Part shown: positions 1 to 5,470 of the stretch, in pieces
Numbering within the stretch: position 1 is the stretch's first letter
How the letters are laid out: every line of letters starts with the position of its first letter
Origin: Tannerellaceae bacterium
GTDB taxonomy: Bacteria; Bacteroidota; Bacteroidia; Bacteroidales; Tannerellaceae
Assembly: GCA_020860805.1 (NCBI GenBank)
Contig: JAJBTP010000177.1
Coordinates: 1-6,219, forward strand
Reading direction: 5' to 3'
Length of the DNA: 6,219 bases
Notes under the pieces: generated by a model
The model's input: the letters and a program-made list of their open reading frames with translations, nothing else
What the model was told of the DNA's origin: nothing
The model's database searches: none
Program-made: the position numbers and the translations under genes

Positions 1-2
1 CT

Positions 3-278
3 TTAGTCCGTTTTATGATATCTCATCAAGATCCTCTTTCTAAAAACAGTCATTCTATTTTTGCAATAATCATGGAATTAAACCCACAGGAAAGAAAAAT
101 CATATCTGACAAAATCAAAAAACAAGACACAGGAATACGAACAGATACAAAAGCAAGCAGTCGTTATCTTGCCAAAGTCATTTCTAACACTCTTATTCTA
201 ATGTATGGAAAAATTGAAGATGAATCAATAATGAGAAAAACAATGGATATAATCCCGGATTATATTAAAACGGATTAA
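3..278 (+). CDS. C-terminal part of an unrecognised protein (open at left edge)
   Basis: The reading frame is open from the left edge to a TAA at 276-278. There is an ATG at 15, but the four codons before it (L V R F) contain no stop, so this is either a short 87-residue protein or, more likely, the tail of a longer gene that begins outside the window. The visible part is charged and probably mostly helical, with stretches such as LNPQERKIISDKIKK and DESIMRKTMDIIPDYIK. It has no signal peptide, membrane segment or catalytic motif that I recognise. It does not resemble the glycosyltransferases downstream and is separated from the next intact gene by 321 bases, with a possible terminator just after it. 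It therefore probably belongs to a different transcription unit. Function unknown. Confidence 0.55.
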   Translation, partial: LVRFMISHQDPLSKNSHSIFAIIMELNPQERKIISDKIKKQDTGIRTDTKASSRYLAKVISNTLILMYGKIEDESIMRKTMDIIPDYIKTD

Positions 279-294
279 TTTCCCATTTACAATA

Positions 295-343
295 TTCCTG
301 CGGATACTTTCGAACGCATCCGGGAAATATATTACATCTTTTT
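295..343 (+). terminator. Possible hairpin terminator after the first gene
   Basis: The arms TTCC-tg-CGGAT (295-305) and ATCCG-GGAA (318-326) can pair as nine base pairs, with a two-base bulge on the left arm and a 12-base loop. The hairpin begins 17 bases after the first gene's stop codon. A run of five T's (339-343) follows, but only 12 bases beyond the stem. A classic intrinsic terminator has the T-run directly at the stem foot, so this is a weak candidate. Its position between two likely transcription units is what makes it plausible. Confidence 0.25.
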
Positions 344-371
344 CACAAATAACGATTCAGCTTACTAATAG

Positions 372-452
372 ATGCAAAGATTATTTGTGTTTGGTTTCCG
401 CTTTCATTTGCTTCTTGTTAATAGGTTTTTAATCATTCGGCAAGAAGATTAA
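372..452 (+). pseudogene. Relic 5' end of a GT4-like glycosyltransferase gene
   Basis: The frame starting at ATG 372 encodes MQRLFVFGF and then runs through unrelated sequence to a TAA at 450-452 (26 residues in all). The same nine residues begin the intact glycosyltransferase at 1908. Over these 27 bases the copies differ at five positions, all of them synonymous (AGA/CGT, GTG/GTT, GGT/GGA, TTC/TTT). The 14 bases before each ATG also match at nine positions, both beginning CAGCT. Similarity ends abruptly after codon 9: the intact gene continues PELYGGAG, whereas the relic reads RFHLLL. A one-base frameshift would restore only the proline. I infer that a diverged paralogue started here and lost its body by deletion or replacement. 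A leader peptide or chance similarity is the alternative, but an all-synonymous difference pattern argues for coding ancestry. Confidence 0.55.
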
Positions 453-508
453 CCATACATGTATAGAGTAGAGAAAATGAAAAATTTCCGACAAATCATT
501 ATTTTTTC

Positions 509-538
509 TTGACTTTTATATTTACATTTCGTTATCGT
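509..538 (+). promoter_or_regulatory. Possible sigma70-type promoter for the 600-1795 gene pair
   Basis: TTGACT (509-514) matches five of six positions of the TTGACA -35 consensus. After 18 bases comes TATCGT (533-538), which matches four of six positions of TATAAT. The implied transcript would start near 545 and leave a leader of about 55 bases before the ATG at 600. The surrounding DNA is very AT-rich, so chance matches are easy. If the organism is a Bacteroidota member, it would use a different consensus and this call would not apply. Confidence 0.3.
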
Positions 539-599
539 TTCAAATAGTAGGGGAAAAGCTCTACCCATATTCATTTATAACGTAAAACATCAATATATT

Positions 600-1265
600 A
601 TGTGTGAATTAACAAAATTCCATCCTGTTATCAATTCTTCAAATTCCAGAACATTCAATCCGAATCCAAGTGGTTCTGGGTTGGGAACTGTTACTATCAA
701 AGTAACCTCAACAAAATATGAATCAGAAGGAGTAGAATTCAAATATTTAGCTAAATGCTATCCTATAAAGACAGGATTCGCATACGAAGTTCCTATCTAC
801 AAAGTGGTGCTAACTAGCACAAAATTTCCCGGTGTTGATTCTATATTTTATGCATTAAGATTCATGCCGTCCAAAACCACAGCAAATGAAAATGTATTTA
901 TGTCAGGTCTCGCAGACGCACAAAATTATGTACTGACCACTTACGACCCAAATTATAATCCTCATAGTATGCAAAATCTTGAAAATGGAGCATTTTTGAT
1001 TTATGGTAATTTTCTTGTACATGCAGGACCATCACAATTCACTCATTATGCAATGGGAGGGCTTGGATGTATCGAAGTATTTGATTTTGCATCTTTTGTG
1101 TTAACTATCATCAATTTATGCGGAGCTCAGGCTGGGGGGACAACAGATGAAGTACTAACTCGTTTAGCAGAAGATGGATATATCAAACTCAGTATTGAAG
1201 CAGCAGTCAAACCCCCCGTTACGCCTGTTGCTCCTCCTCCTGGGTATCCTGCTGGTACATTTTAA
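600..1265 (+). CDS. Hypothetical protein with L,D-transpeptidase-like His/Cys motif; possible effector
   Basis: This 221-residue protein has no signal peptide or membrane segment and matches no family I can name with certainty. Its most telling stretch is residues 135-162: a hydrophobic strand leads to VHAGP (H141), then 16 residues on comes GLGCIEV (C157), followed by a short helix. An H-x-G followed about 16 residues later by G-C-[IV] is the layout of the active site in YkuD-type L,D-transpeptidases and related peptidoglycan-acting proteins. The His that usually precedes Gly-Cys is Leu here (L155), so the match is partial. Residues 203-221 form a proline-rich tail. The N-terminal 30 residues are rich in Ser, Asn and Gly and look disordered. 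The start at 600 lacks a Shine-Dalgarno sequence, and I see no better start downstream. A second gene follows after 29 bases. Together they could be an effector and its immunity protein; a structural or phage-derived protein is also possible. Confidence 0.6.
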   Translation: MCELTKFHPVINSSNSRTFNPNPSGSGLGTVTIKVTSTKYESEGVEFKYLAKCYPIKTGFAYEVPIYKVVLTSTKFPGVDSIFYALRFMPSKTTANENVFMSGLADAQNYVLTTYDPNYNPHSMQNLENGAFLIYGNFLVHAGPSQFTHYAMGGLGCIEVFDFASFVLTIINLCGAQAGGTTDEVLTRLAEDGYIKLSIEAAVKPPVTPVAPPPGYPAGTF

Positions 1266-1294
1266 TCAATATTTTAAATAGAAGTTTTAAAATC

Positions 1295-1795
1295 ATGGAT
1301 ATTATAACAATACTTTTTGCAACAAGTATTGGATCATTTTGGACTAATTCTTTTAACCATTCAATTACGAACACCAAAATTAATTGCATCAATGAACCCC
1401 AAGTAGTATCACAATTAATTTTAGAAAACATTGGAACAATTAAAGAATTTGGGTTAAAACAATTTGATTATTTTAAAAAATCAAAAAAAATACTTATCGA
1501 AAGAAAAACTCATATTATCTGTTTTCGCATTTCCTATCGTCCTCCAGAAAAATCAAAGTATAATTCGAAATATACTGTAATAATCGCTAAACTAAATAAT
1601 ATAGATGCACAAAAAATTCAGGAGAAACTTCAAGAGAACGATTGGACGAACGCAGATGCAGGAAAAGGACCACCTATAATCATGAAAGGAAGCATATATA
1701 ATAATCAATTGGTTATCATAACGGGACATCCTTCTGACAAAGAAGAGATTGAAAAAATCTCAAAACTTATACCGTATTATTTTAGAATATACTAA
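1295..1795 (+). CDS. Hypothetical protein, possible immunity partner of the upstream gene
   Basis: This 166-residue protein is unrecognised. The first 15 or so residues (MDIITILFATSIGSF) are hydrophobic but lack the basic N-terminus of a typical signal peptide, so export is uncertain. The rest looks like a mixed alpha/beta domain: a Lys-rich helix near residues 50-65, alternating strands around 70-110 (including THIICFRISY and KYTVIIAKL), and a final strand/helix/strand (QLVIITGHPSDKEEIEKISKLI). It contains no catalytic motif that I can see. It lies 29 bases behind the 221-residue gene on the same strand and is separated from the glycosyltransferase by 112 bases, so it is best read as the second gene of a two-gene unit. 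Small size, lack of enzymatic motifs and position directly after a possible peptidoglycan-active protein would suit an immunity protein. This is inference from context only. Confidence 0.6.
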   Translation: MDIITILFATSIGSFWTNSFNHSITNTKINCINEPQVVSQLILENIGTIKEFGLKQFDYFKKSKKILIERKTHIICFRISYRPPEKSKYNSKYTVIIAKLNNIDAQKIQEKLQENDWTNADAGKGPPIIMKGSIYNNQLVIITGHPSDKEEIEKISKLIPYYFRIY

Positions 1796-1893
1796 TATTT
1801 TTTGTTTCTATTATTCTCGGAGACTTCCAAACATCACCTACATAACGCAGTGTATTATAACCCCCTTGAGTATTACTTTCACACATTGGGGGA

Positions 1894-1934
1894 CAGCTAA
1901 CATACAAATGCAACGTTTATTTGTTTTTGGATTT
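1894..1934 (+). repeat. Diverged direct repeat of 358-398 (leader plus first nine GT4 codons)
   Basis: These 41 bases cover the last 14 bases before the GT4-like gene and its first nine codons. They match 358-398 at 31 of 41 positions by hand alignment: nine of 14 in the leader and 22 of 27 in the coding part. The two copies lie 1,536 bases apart in direct orientation and bracket the two unrecognised genes at 600-1795. The divergence, confined to synonymous sites in the coding part, suggests two old paralogous starts and not a fresh target-site duplication. Confidence 0.5.
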
Positions 1935-2939
1935 CCAGAACTTTACGGAGGCGCCGGAACTGAGTTATATCATCAGATCCTGATCTGGCAATTCATGGGA
2001 ATGGAGGTTCACTTAATCCCTCCATGGAGAGTAGAAAGAAATCCACTTTATCCAGAAATGCTTGCCCGTGGAGTGCATATACATCCGGTTAATGACTATT
2101 CTTCCTTAACAGAAGAAGATCCTATTTTTAGCTTCTGCAATGGGGAATTTTTAGAACTGCTTCCTCAGATACGCACTTACACTAAGAAAACTGTTTTTGT
2201 AAATTGTATGAGTTGGCTTTTCCCTCAAGAAAAAGAGGCTATGAGAAAAGGTGAGATTGCCATGTTTCTTTATCAAAACGAAAGAGTTATGCAGGAAAAC
2301 AAAATCAAGTTAAAAGCTTTTAACAAGAATCCTAAAATACAATTTAAAAAATTCATTCCATATTTTCATCGTGAAGATTTTCCCTTTATCGAAAAACGTA
2401 GGAACGAATATTTTGGATGTGGGCGGATTTCTCGACAGGAAGCCGATAAATTTGCTAAAGATACTCTCTTCATTTATGAGTCTTTTGTATCCCCAATTCC
2501 CAAACGGGGACTCTTTCTCGGATTCGGAAAAAGAAGCGAAGAAAAAACAGGTCCTCCCCCGCCGTGGATACGGACAGCTCTTAATCAAGAAGAAGTATCA
2601 CAACAGGAATTTTATCAGCATTGTGAGATTATCTTACAACCAAGCAATACAGTTGAAAATTGGCCGCGTATAGGTTTTGAAGCCATGTCCAGTGGGAGCG
2701 TATTGATCGTAGATAACGCAGGAGGATGGCAACAAATGATTGAACATGGTAAAACAGGATGGTTATGCAACAATGAAAGAGATTTTATCTATTATGCAAG
2801 CAAAATGGCTTATGAACCTAACCAAAGATACGATATGGCGGCAGCCGCACGAGAACGAGGTCTTTTGCTCAGTAATAAAGAATCTTCCTTGGAAAGCTGG
2901 AAAGAAATTTTTACTGTCCTCAATAATATGGACATTTAG
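1908..2939 (+). CDS. GT4-like (GT-B fold) retaining glycosyltransferase
   Basis: This 343-residue protein most likely transfers a sugar from a nucleotide-sugar donor to a surface glycan precursor at the cytoplasmic face of the membrane. The N-terminal Rossmann half opens with MQRLFVFGFPELYGGAGTE; its Gly-rich loop (14-19) is typical of the acceptor domain. The C-terminal half begins near GRISRQ (172-177). It carries the E-x7-E signature exactly: E250 and E258 in ENWPRIGFEAMSSG, followed by a GGWQQMIEHGKTGWL segment, as in GT4 enzymes that bind the donor and retain its anomeric configuration. A run of four prolines lies at 216-219. The frame stays open upstream to an ATG at 1749, but that would overlap the previous gene by 47 bases and add 53 residues before the first beta strand, so 1908 is the better start. 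The next gene begins five bases after the stop. Donor and acceptor cannot be told. Confidence 0.85.
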   Translation: MQRLFVFGFPELYGGAGTELYHQILIWQFMGMEVHLIPPWRVERNPLYPEMLARGVHIHPVNDYSSLTEEDPIFSFCNGEFLELLPQIRTYTKKTVFVNCMSWLFPQEKEAMRKGEIAMFLYQNERVMQENKIKLKAFNKNPKIQFKKFIPYFHREDFPFIEKRRNEYFGCGRISRQEADKFAKDTLFIYESFVSPIPKRGLFLGFGKRSEEKTGPPPPWIRTALNQEEVSQQEFYQHCEIILQPSNTVENWPRIGFEAMSSGSVLIVDNAGGWQQMIEHGKTGWLCNNERDFIYYASKMAYEPNQRYDMAAAARERGLLLSNKESSLESWKEIFTVLNNMDI

Positions 2940-2944
2940 ATGAA

Positions 2945-3817
2945 ATGGAGAATGTAAAATTCATTCGTGAACCATGTTCTCGCATCTTAATCGGTATTTG
3001 TTCCTGTCTACACGCCAATGAACGTCAACAGGCTGTACGAGAAACCTGGATGAAGAATTTACCTTGGAATATACAATGCAAAATATTCGTAGGAGGGGAC
3101 TATCTATATGCATTTGAAAAAGAGCACGTTGTTTATCTTCCAGTTTGCGATAATTACGAACACTTGCCGAAAAAAATCCTGGCATTTTTTAAATATGCAC
3201 TGCTGAATTATGATTTTGAGTGGTTTTTCAAATGTGATGATGATACGTATGTAAAAACGGAACGGCTTCATTCCTTGCTTCAGCCAGAAGCGGATCTTAT
3301 AGGAAACACATCTTTGCAGACTCAAGGATATCCCAGCGGAGGAGCCGGATATTTCCTTTCACGTTCCATGATAGAGAAAATAGTCAGCTTTGACAATATT
3401 CCTTCTAAAGGATTCGAAGATGTAATCTATGGCAAACTTTGCCAACATTTGGGAGGAATTATTTACTCTAGCGAAAGATTGTGCATGACTTGCATTCCAT
3501 ATCCAATGCCAGATAATAATCTAGCCAGCGCTCACTGGTGTAGTCCCGATAATCTTCGTGCCATCCACTTATTCAATCACTCTGATCCGTTGATTACATA
3601 TACAGCAGAACATTTAAACTGGAGCCAACCAGATATCATACAATTATATCCTCGAAACTTCTTCCGGAGAATCAGCACAGGATGCGCTGGAATTTATCAT
3701 TTTTTTGCTGATTCGTTAAAATTAGATTGGTTTTCATGGTCTTCTGATATTTTAAATAAACAAGGTAAACAATATAGAAATGATTATCTGACATTAAAAA
3801 CACATGAAGCAGACTAG
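2945..3817 (+). CDS. GT31/Fringe-like beta-1,3-glycosyltransferase
   Basis: This 290-residue GT-A enzyme has the landmarks of the galactosyltransferase/Fringe superfamily (CAZy GT31) in order: ERQQAVRETW (26-35, the RxxxxR-x-TW block), FVGG, DNYEHLPKKILAFFKYAL, FFKCDDDTYVK with the metal-binding D98-D100, GYPSGGAGYFLS (128-139), and FEDVIYGKLCQHLGG with E158/D159 near the expected catalytic position. Known members transfer Gal, GalNAc or GlcNAc in beta-1,3 linkage with inversion; which sugar is used here cannot be read from sequence. It lacks the N-terminal membrane anchor of animal homologues, so it is a bare cytoplasmic catalytic domain, plus about 70 extra C-terminal residues beyond the core. 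The ATG at 2945 is the only sensible start, because the ATG at 2940 is out of frame and stops after five codons. The gene is tightly coupled to its neighbours: five bases after the GT4-like gene and four before the next. Confidence 0.85.
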   Translation: MENVKFIREPCSRILIGICSCLHANERQQAVRETWMKNLPWNIQCKIFVGGDYLYAFEKEHVVYLPVCDNYEHLPKKILAFFKYALLNYDFEWFFKCDDDTYVKTERLHSLLQPEADLIGNTSLQTQGYPSGGAGYFLSRSMIEKIVSFDNIPSKGFEDVIYGKLCQHLGGIIYSSERLCMTCIPYPMPDNNLASAHWCSPDNLRAIHLFNHSDPLITYTAEHLNWSQPDIIQLYPRNFFRRISTGCAGIYHFFADSLKLDWFSWSSDILNKQGKQYRNDYLTLKTHEAD

Positions 3818-3821
3818 TTGC

Positions 3822-5450
3822 ATGAAATGTATTCTACTCCAATCTCCAGGAGAAGCCCTGGAAGGCATTGAAGAAATGCTGGAATTGGGCTATGACGTCA
3901 TACCCTATTCTACAAGCCAAGCTGTGCATGAATTAAAAGATACAAATTATGAATATAAAGATTTCTTTGAATTTTTAGGATCCGATCCCCAAGATTGCAA
4001 TAAACCATGCATACGATCATTAAGAATCTCTTTCGTTAAGATGCTTTTGGATCCAAAATTTAAAAATGACGACCTAATCATTTTTGGAGAAAGTGATGCA
4101 ACTCCTGTTGTTTCGGCACATTTACTAAAAACTGCTTTAGAAAAATATATTGCGGAATATCCAGATACCGATATTTTTAGACTTTTTTATTCTCATAAAA
4201 CAACACCATCGACGCCATTTAAAGAAGTAAATTTTATTCCATTCCAAACAAAATATTGGAGTAGAAATTCTCCTTACGTATGGGGCACTCACGCAATGGT
4301 TATTCCTTCAAAAAGTCGCAAAAAAATTGCAAATATATTCCTGACTTATACATTACCCACCGATACTGCCTTAGAATTTGCTCATTCACGGGGAAAAATA
4401 AAAATTATGATTAGTAGTTTTGATTGTTTTTATCAAAAGCCAAGAAAAAACCTACATTACTCTGAAAATTCATATAGTTTGCGAAAACGAAAAATTGCTT
4501 TATGCCTCTCCTCCTACAAGAGAATCGGAGATTTGTTGCGTCAAATACATTCCTTCATGCATCAATCCTATACTTCTTTTCACTTATTTGTTGCCGTCAA
4601 GGGAATTAGTGAATACTTTTTTAAAAAAATACTTATACCTGAGTGTAAAACCTATCAGCAGGAAGGAAGGCTTACTCTACGTCTATATCCAAATAAGAAT
4701 CAATTATCTAATTTCATTGATACAGTCAGAAATATCGATATTTCTTCATACGATTTATTTGCAAAAATAGATGATGATGATTTTTATGGCCCGTCTTATC
4801 TTGAAACAATAAATAACTTTCATAGTATCATCCCACAAAATTGTGGAAGTTATTATTGTGGGAGAGCTTTAACGTGCCACTTATATAAAGGATTTCCATG
4901 CCTTGAAGAAGAAGAACTTGAAATGTTTGGAAGTTCTCTTGTCTTAACTAAAGAATGCATGAACACAATTATAAATTGTGAACAAAATCCTGATTTAATA
5001 CAAGAATTTATAGATTCATCGGCAAATATTCATGATTTCGGATTTCGAGAAGACTCATTGTTTCACAGTATTATGATGAAGAAAGGAAGTTGTAATATCT
5101 ATGATTTTGTAAAGAGACAAAAAATTTCTCCTTATTTAATTATCCAAAAAGGAAATAATTCCGTTACACGAGGAGGGTTCCTCGAACGCTGTTTTCGAGA
5201 GCAGAATACCAATATTCATTCAAAAGAAGATTTGGAAGAACATATTGTTGAAATAGAATGCTCGAAATCCCATTACGCTATACGGATTTTCCAATCTCAT
5301 GCATATCGACTTCATATACCTAATGAGAAGGCAGATGTTATTCTTTTCAACGATAAAAAACTCATCATTGACTGGGGAGAAAAGGGAAAAGAAGAATTTG
5401 AAAAAAATGCCATAGGCGTTTATGTTCATACATCACTTAATATGCAATAA
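3822..5450 (+). CDS. Two-domain glycosyltransferase (GT25-like plus GT-A/DDDD)
   Basis: This 542-residue protein appears to be a fusion of two transferases; residue numbers below count from the upstream in-frame ATG at 3804 (548 aa). The first domain (about 7-220) recalls GT25 lipooligosaccharide transferases: a conserved-looking SLRISFVKML helix, then IIFGESDATP (E96, D98) where GT25 has its acidic EDD motif, and WGTHAMVIPSKSRKKI (160-175) followed by LPTDTALEF. The second domain (about 229-475) is a GT-A fold opening with IALCLSSYKR and carrying KIDDDDFY (D323-D326) for metal and nucleotide-sugar binding. About 75 further residues at the C-terminus are unrecognised. The start at 3804 would overlap the upstream gene by 14 bases; the ATG at 3822 lies four bases past its stop and puts MKCILLQSP, a natural first beta strand, at the N-terminus, so I prefer it. 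Neither has a clear ribosome site. The GT25 assignment is remote; the second domain's GT-A assignment is firmer. Confidence 0.8.
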   Translation: MKCILLQSPGEALEGIEEMLELGYDVIPYSTSQAVHELKDTNYEYKDFFEFLGSDPQDCNKPCIRSLRISFVKMLLDPKFKNDDLIIFGESDATPVVSAHLLKTALEKYIAEYPDTDIFRLFYSHKTTPSTPFKEVNFIPFQTKYWSRNSPYVWGTHAMVIPSKSRKKIANIFLTYTLPTDTALEFAHSRGKIKIMISSFDCFYQKPRKNLHYSENSYSLRKRKIALCLSSYKRIGDLLRQIHSFMHQSYTSFHLFVAVKGISEYFFKKILIPECKTYQQEGRLTLRLYPNKNQLSNFIDTVRNIDISSYDLFAKIDDDDFYGPSYLETINNFHSIIPQNCGSYYCGRALTCHLYKGFPCLEEEELEMFGSSLVLTKECMNTIINCEQNPDLIQEFIDSSANIHDFGFREDSLFHSIMMKKGSCNIYDFVKRQKISPYLIIQKGNNSVTRGGFLERCFREQNTNIHSKEDLEEHIVEIECSKSHYAIRIFQSHAYRLHIPNEKADVILFNDKKLIIDWGEKGKEEFEKNAIGVYVHTSLNMQ

Positions 5451-5452
5451 AT

Positions 5453-5467
5453 ATATTCTCAGAATAT
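5453..5467. repeat. 15-base palindrome just before the last gene
   Basis: ATATTCT (5453-5459) and AGAATAT (5461-5467) are perfect inverted copies around a single C. They fill most of the 20-base gap between the two paralogous glycosyltransferase genes and end three bases before the ATG at 5471. As RNA the sequence could fold into a six-pair stem with a three-base loop that occludes the start region; as DNA it could be a binding site. It is AT-rich, so it may also be chance. Confidence 0.3.
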
Positions 5468-5470
5468 TAT

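Larger units (their letters stand above)
279..599. other. Gene-free stretch with relic coding sequence and putative promoter
   Basis: No intact gene of credible length is visible here on either strand. The stretch holds a hairpin that may end the upstream transcript (295-326), a short relic of a glycosyltransferase start (372-398), and a very AT-rich segment from about 453 onward with a promoter-like pair at 509-538. A 17-codon frame (ATG at 459, TGA at 510-512, with an internal ATG at 477) is too short and featureless to call. No tRNA or array of repeats was seen. Confidence 0.6.

Noticed and set aside
1219..1431. 70-codon minus-strand frame encoding a hydrophobic, membrane-like peptide
   Set aside because: It lies antisense across the end of one gene and the start of the next. 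Its C-terminal residues mirror the proline codons of the plus-strand gene. No promoter or start context supports it.
1786..1803. AT-only hairpin (AATAT/ATATT) followed by T's at the end of the 166-residue gene
   Set aside because: A five-pair A/T stem overlapping the stop codon is too weak for an intrinsic terminator, and such patterns are expected by chance in this composition.
1861..1892. CCCCC (1861-1865) and GGGGG (1888-1892) as a stem before the GT4-like gene
   Set aside because: Only five pairs across a 22-base loop with no extension of pairing. The G-run also sits too far from the ATG (15 bases) to be a good ribosome site.
1749..1907. Upstream extension of the GT4-like frame to ATG 1749
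   Set aside because: It would overlap the preceding gene by 47 bases and add 53 residues with no place in a GT-B fold. MQRLFVFGF at 1908 is the natural first beta strand, and the relic at 372 also begins exactly there.
2310..2673. Overlapping frames on both strands (2310-2588 minus, 2371-2673 plus)
   Set aside because: Both lie wholly inside the GT4-like gene, whose motifs and continuous frame are clear. Their translations show no family features.
2961..3325. Two minus-strand frames of about 73 codons
   Set aside because: They lie antisense to the GT31-like gene, whose conserved blocks cover the same bases. Treated as shadows.
4420..4770. 116-codon plus-strand frame
   Set aside because: It is an out-of-phase reading of the two-domain glycosyltransferase, ending just at the DDDD codons. 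No independent motif or start signal.
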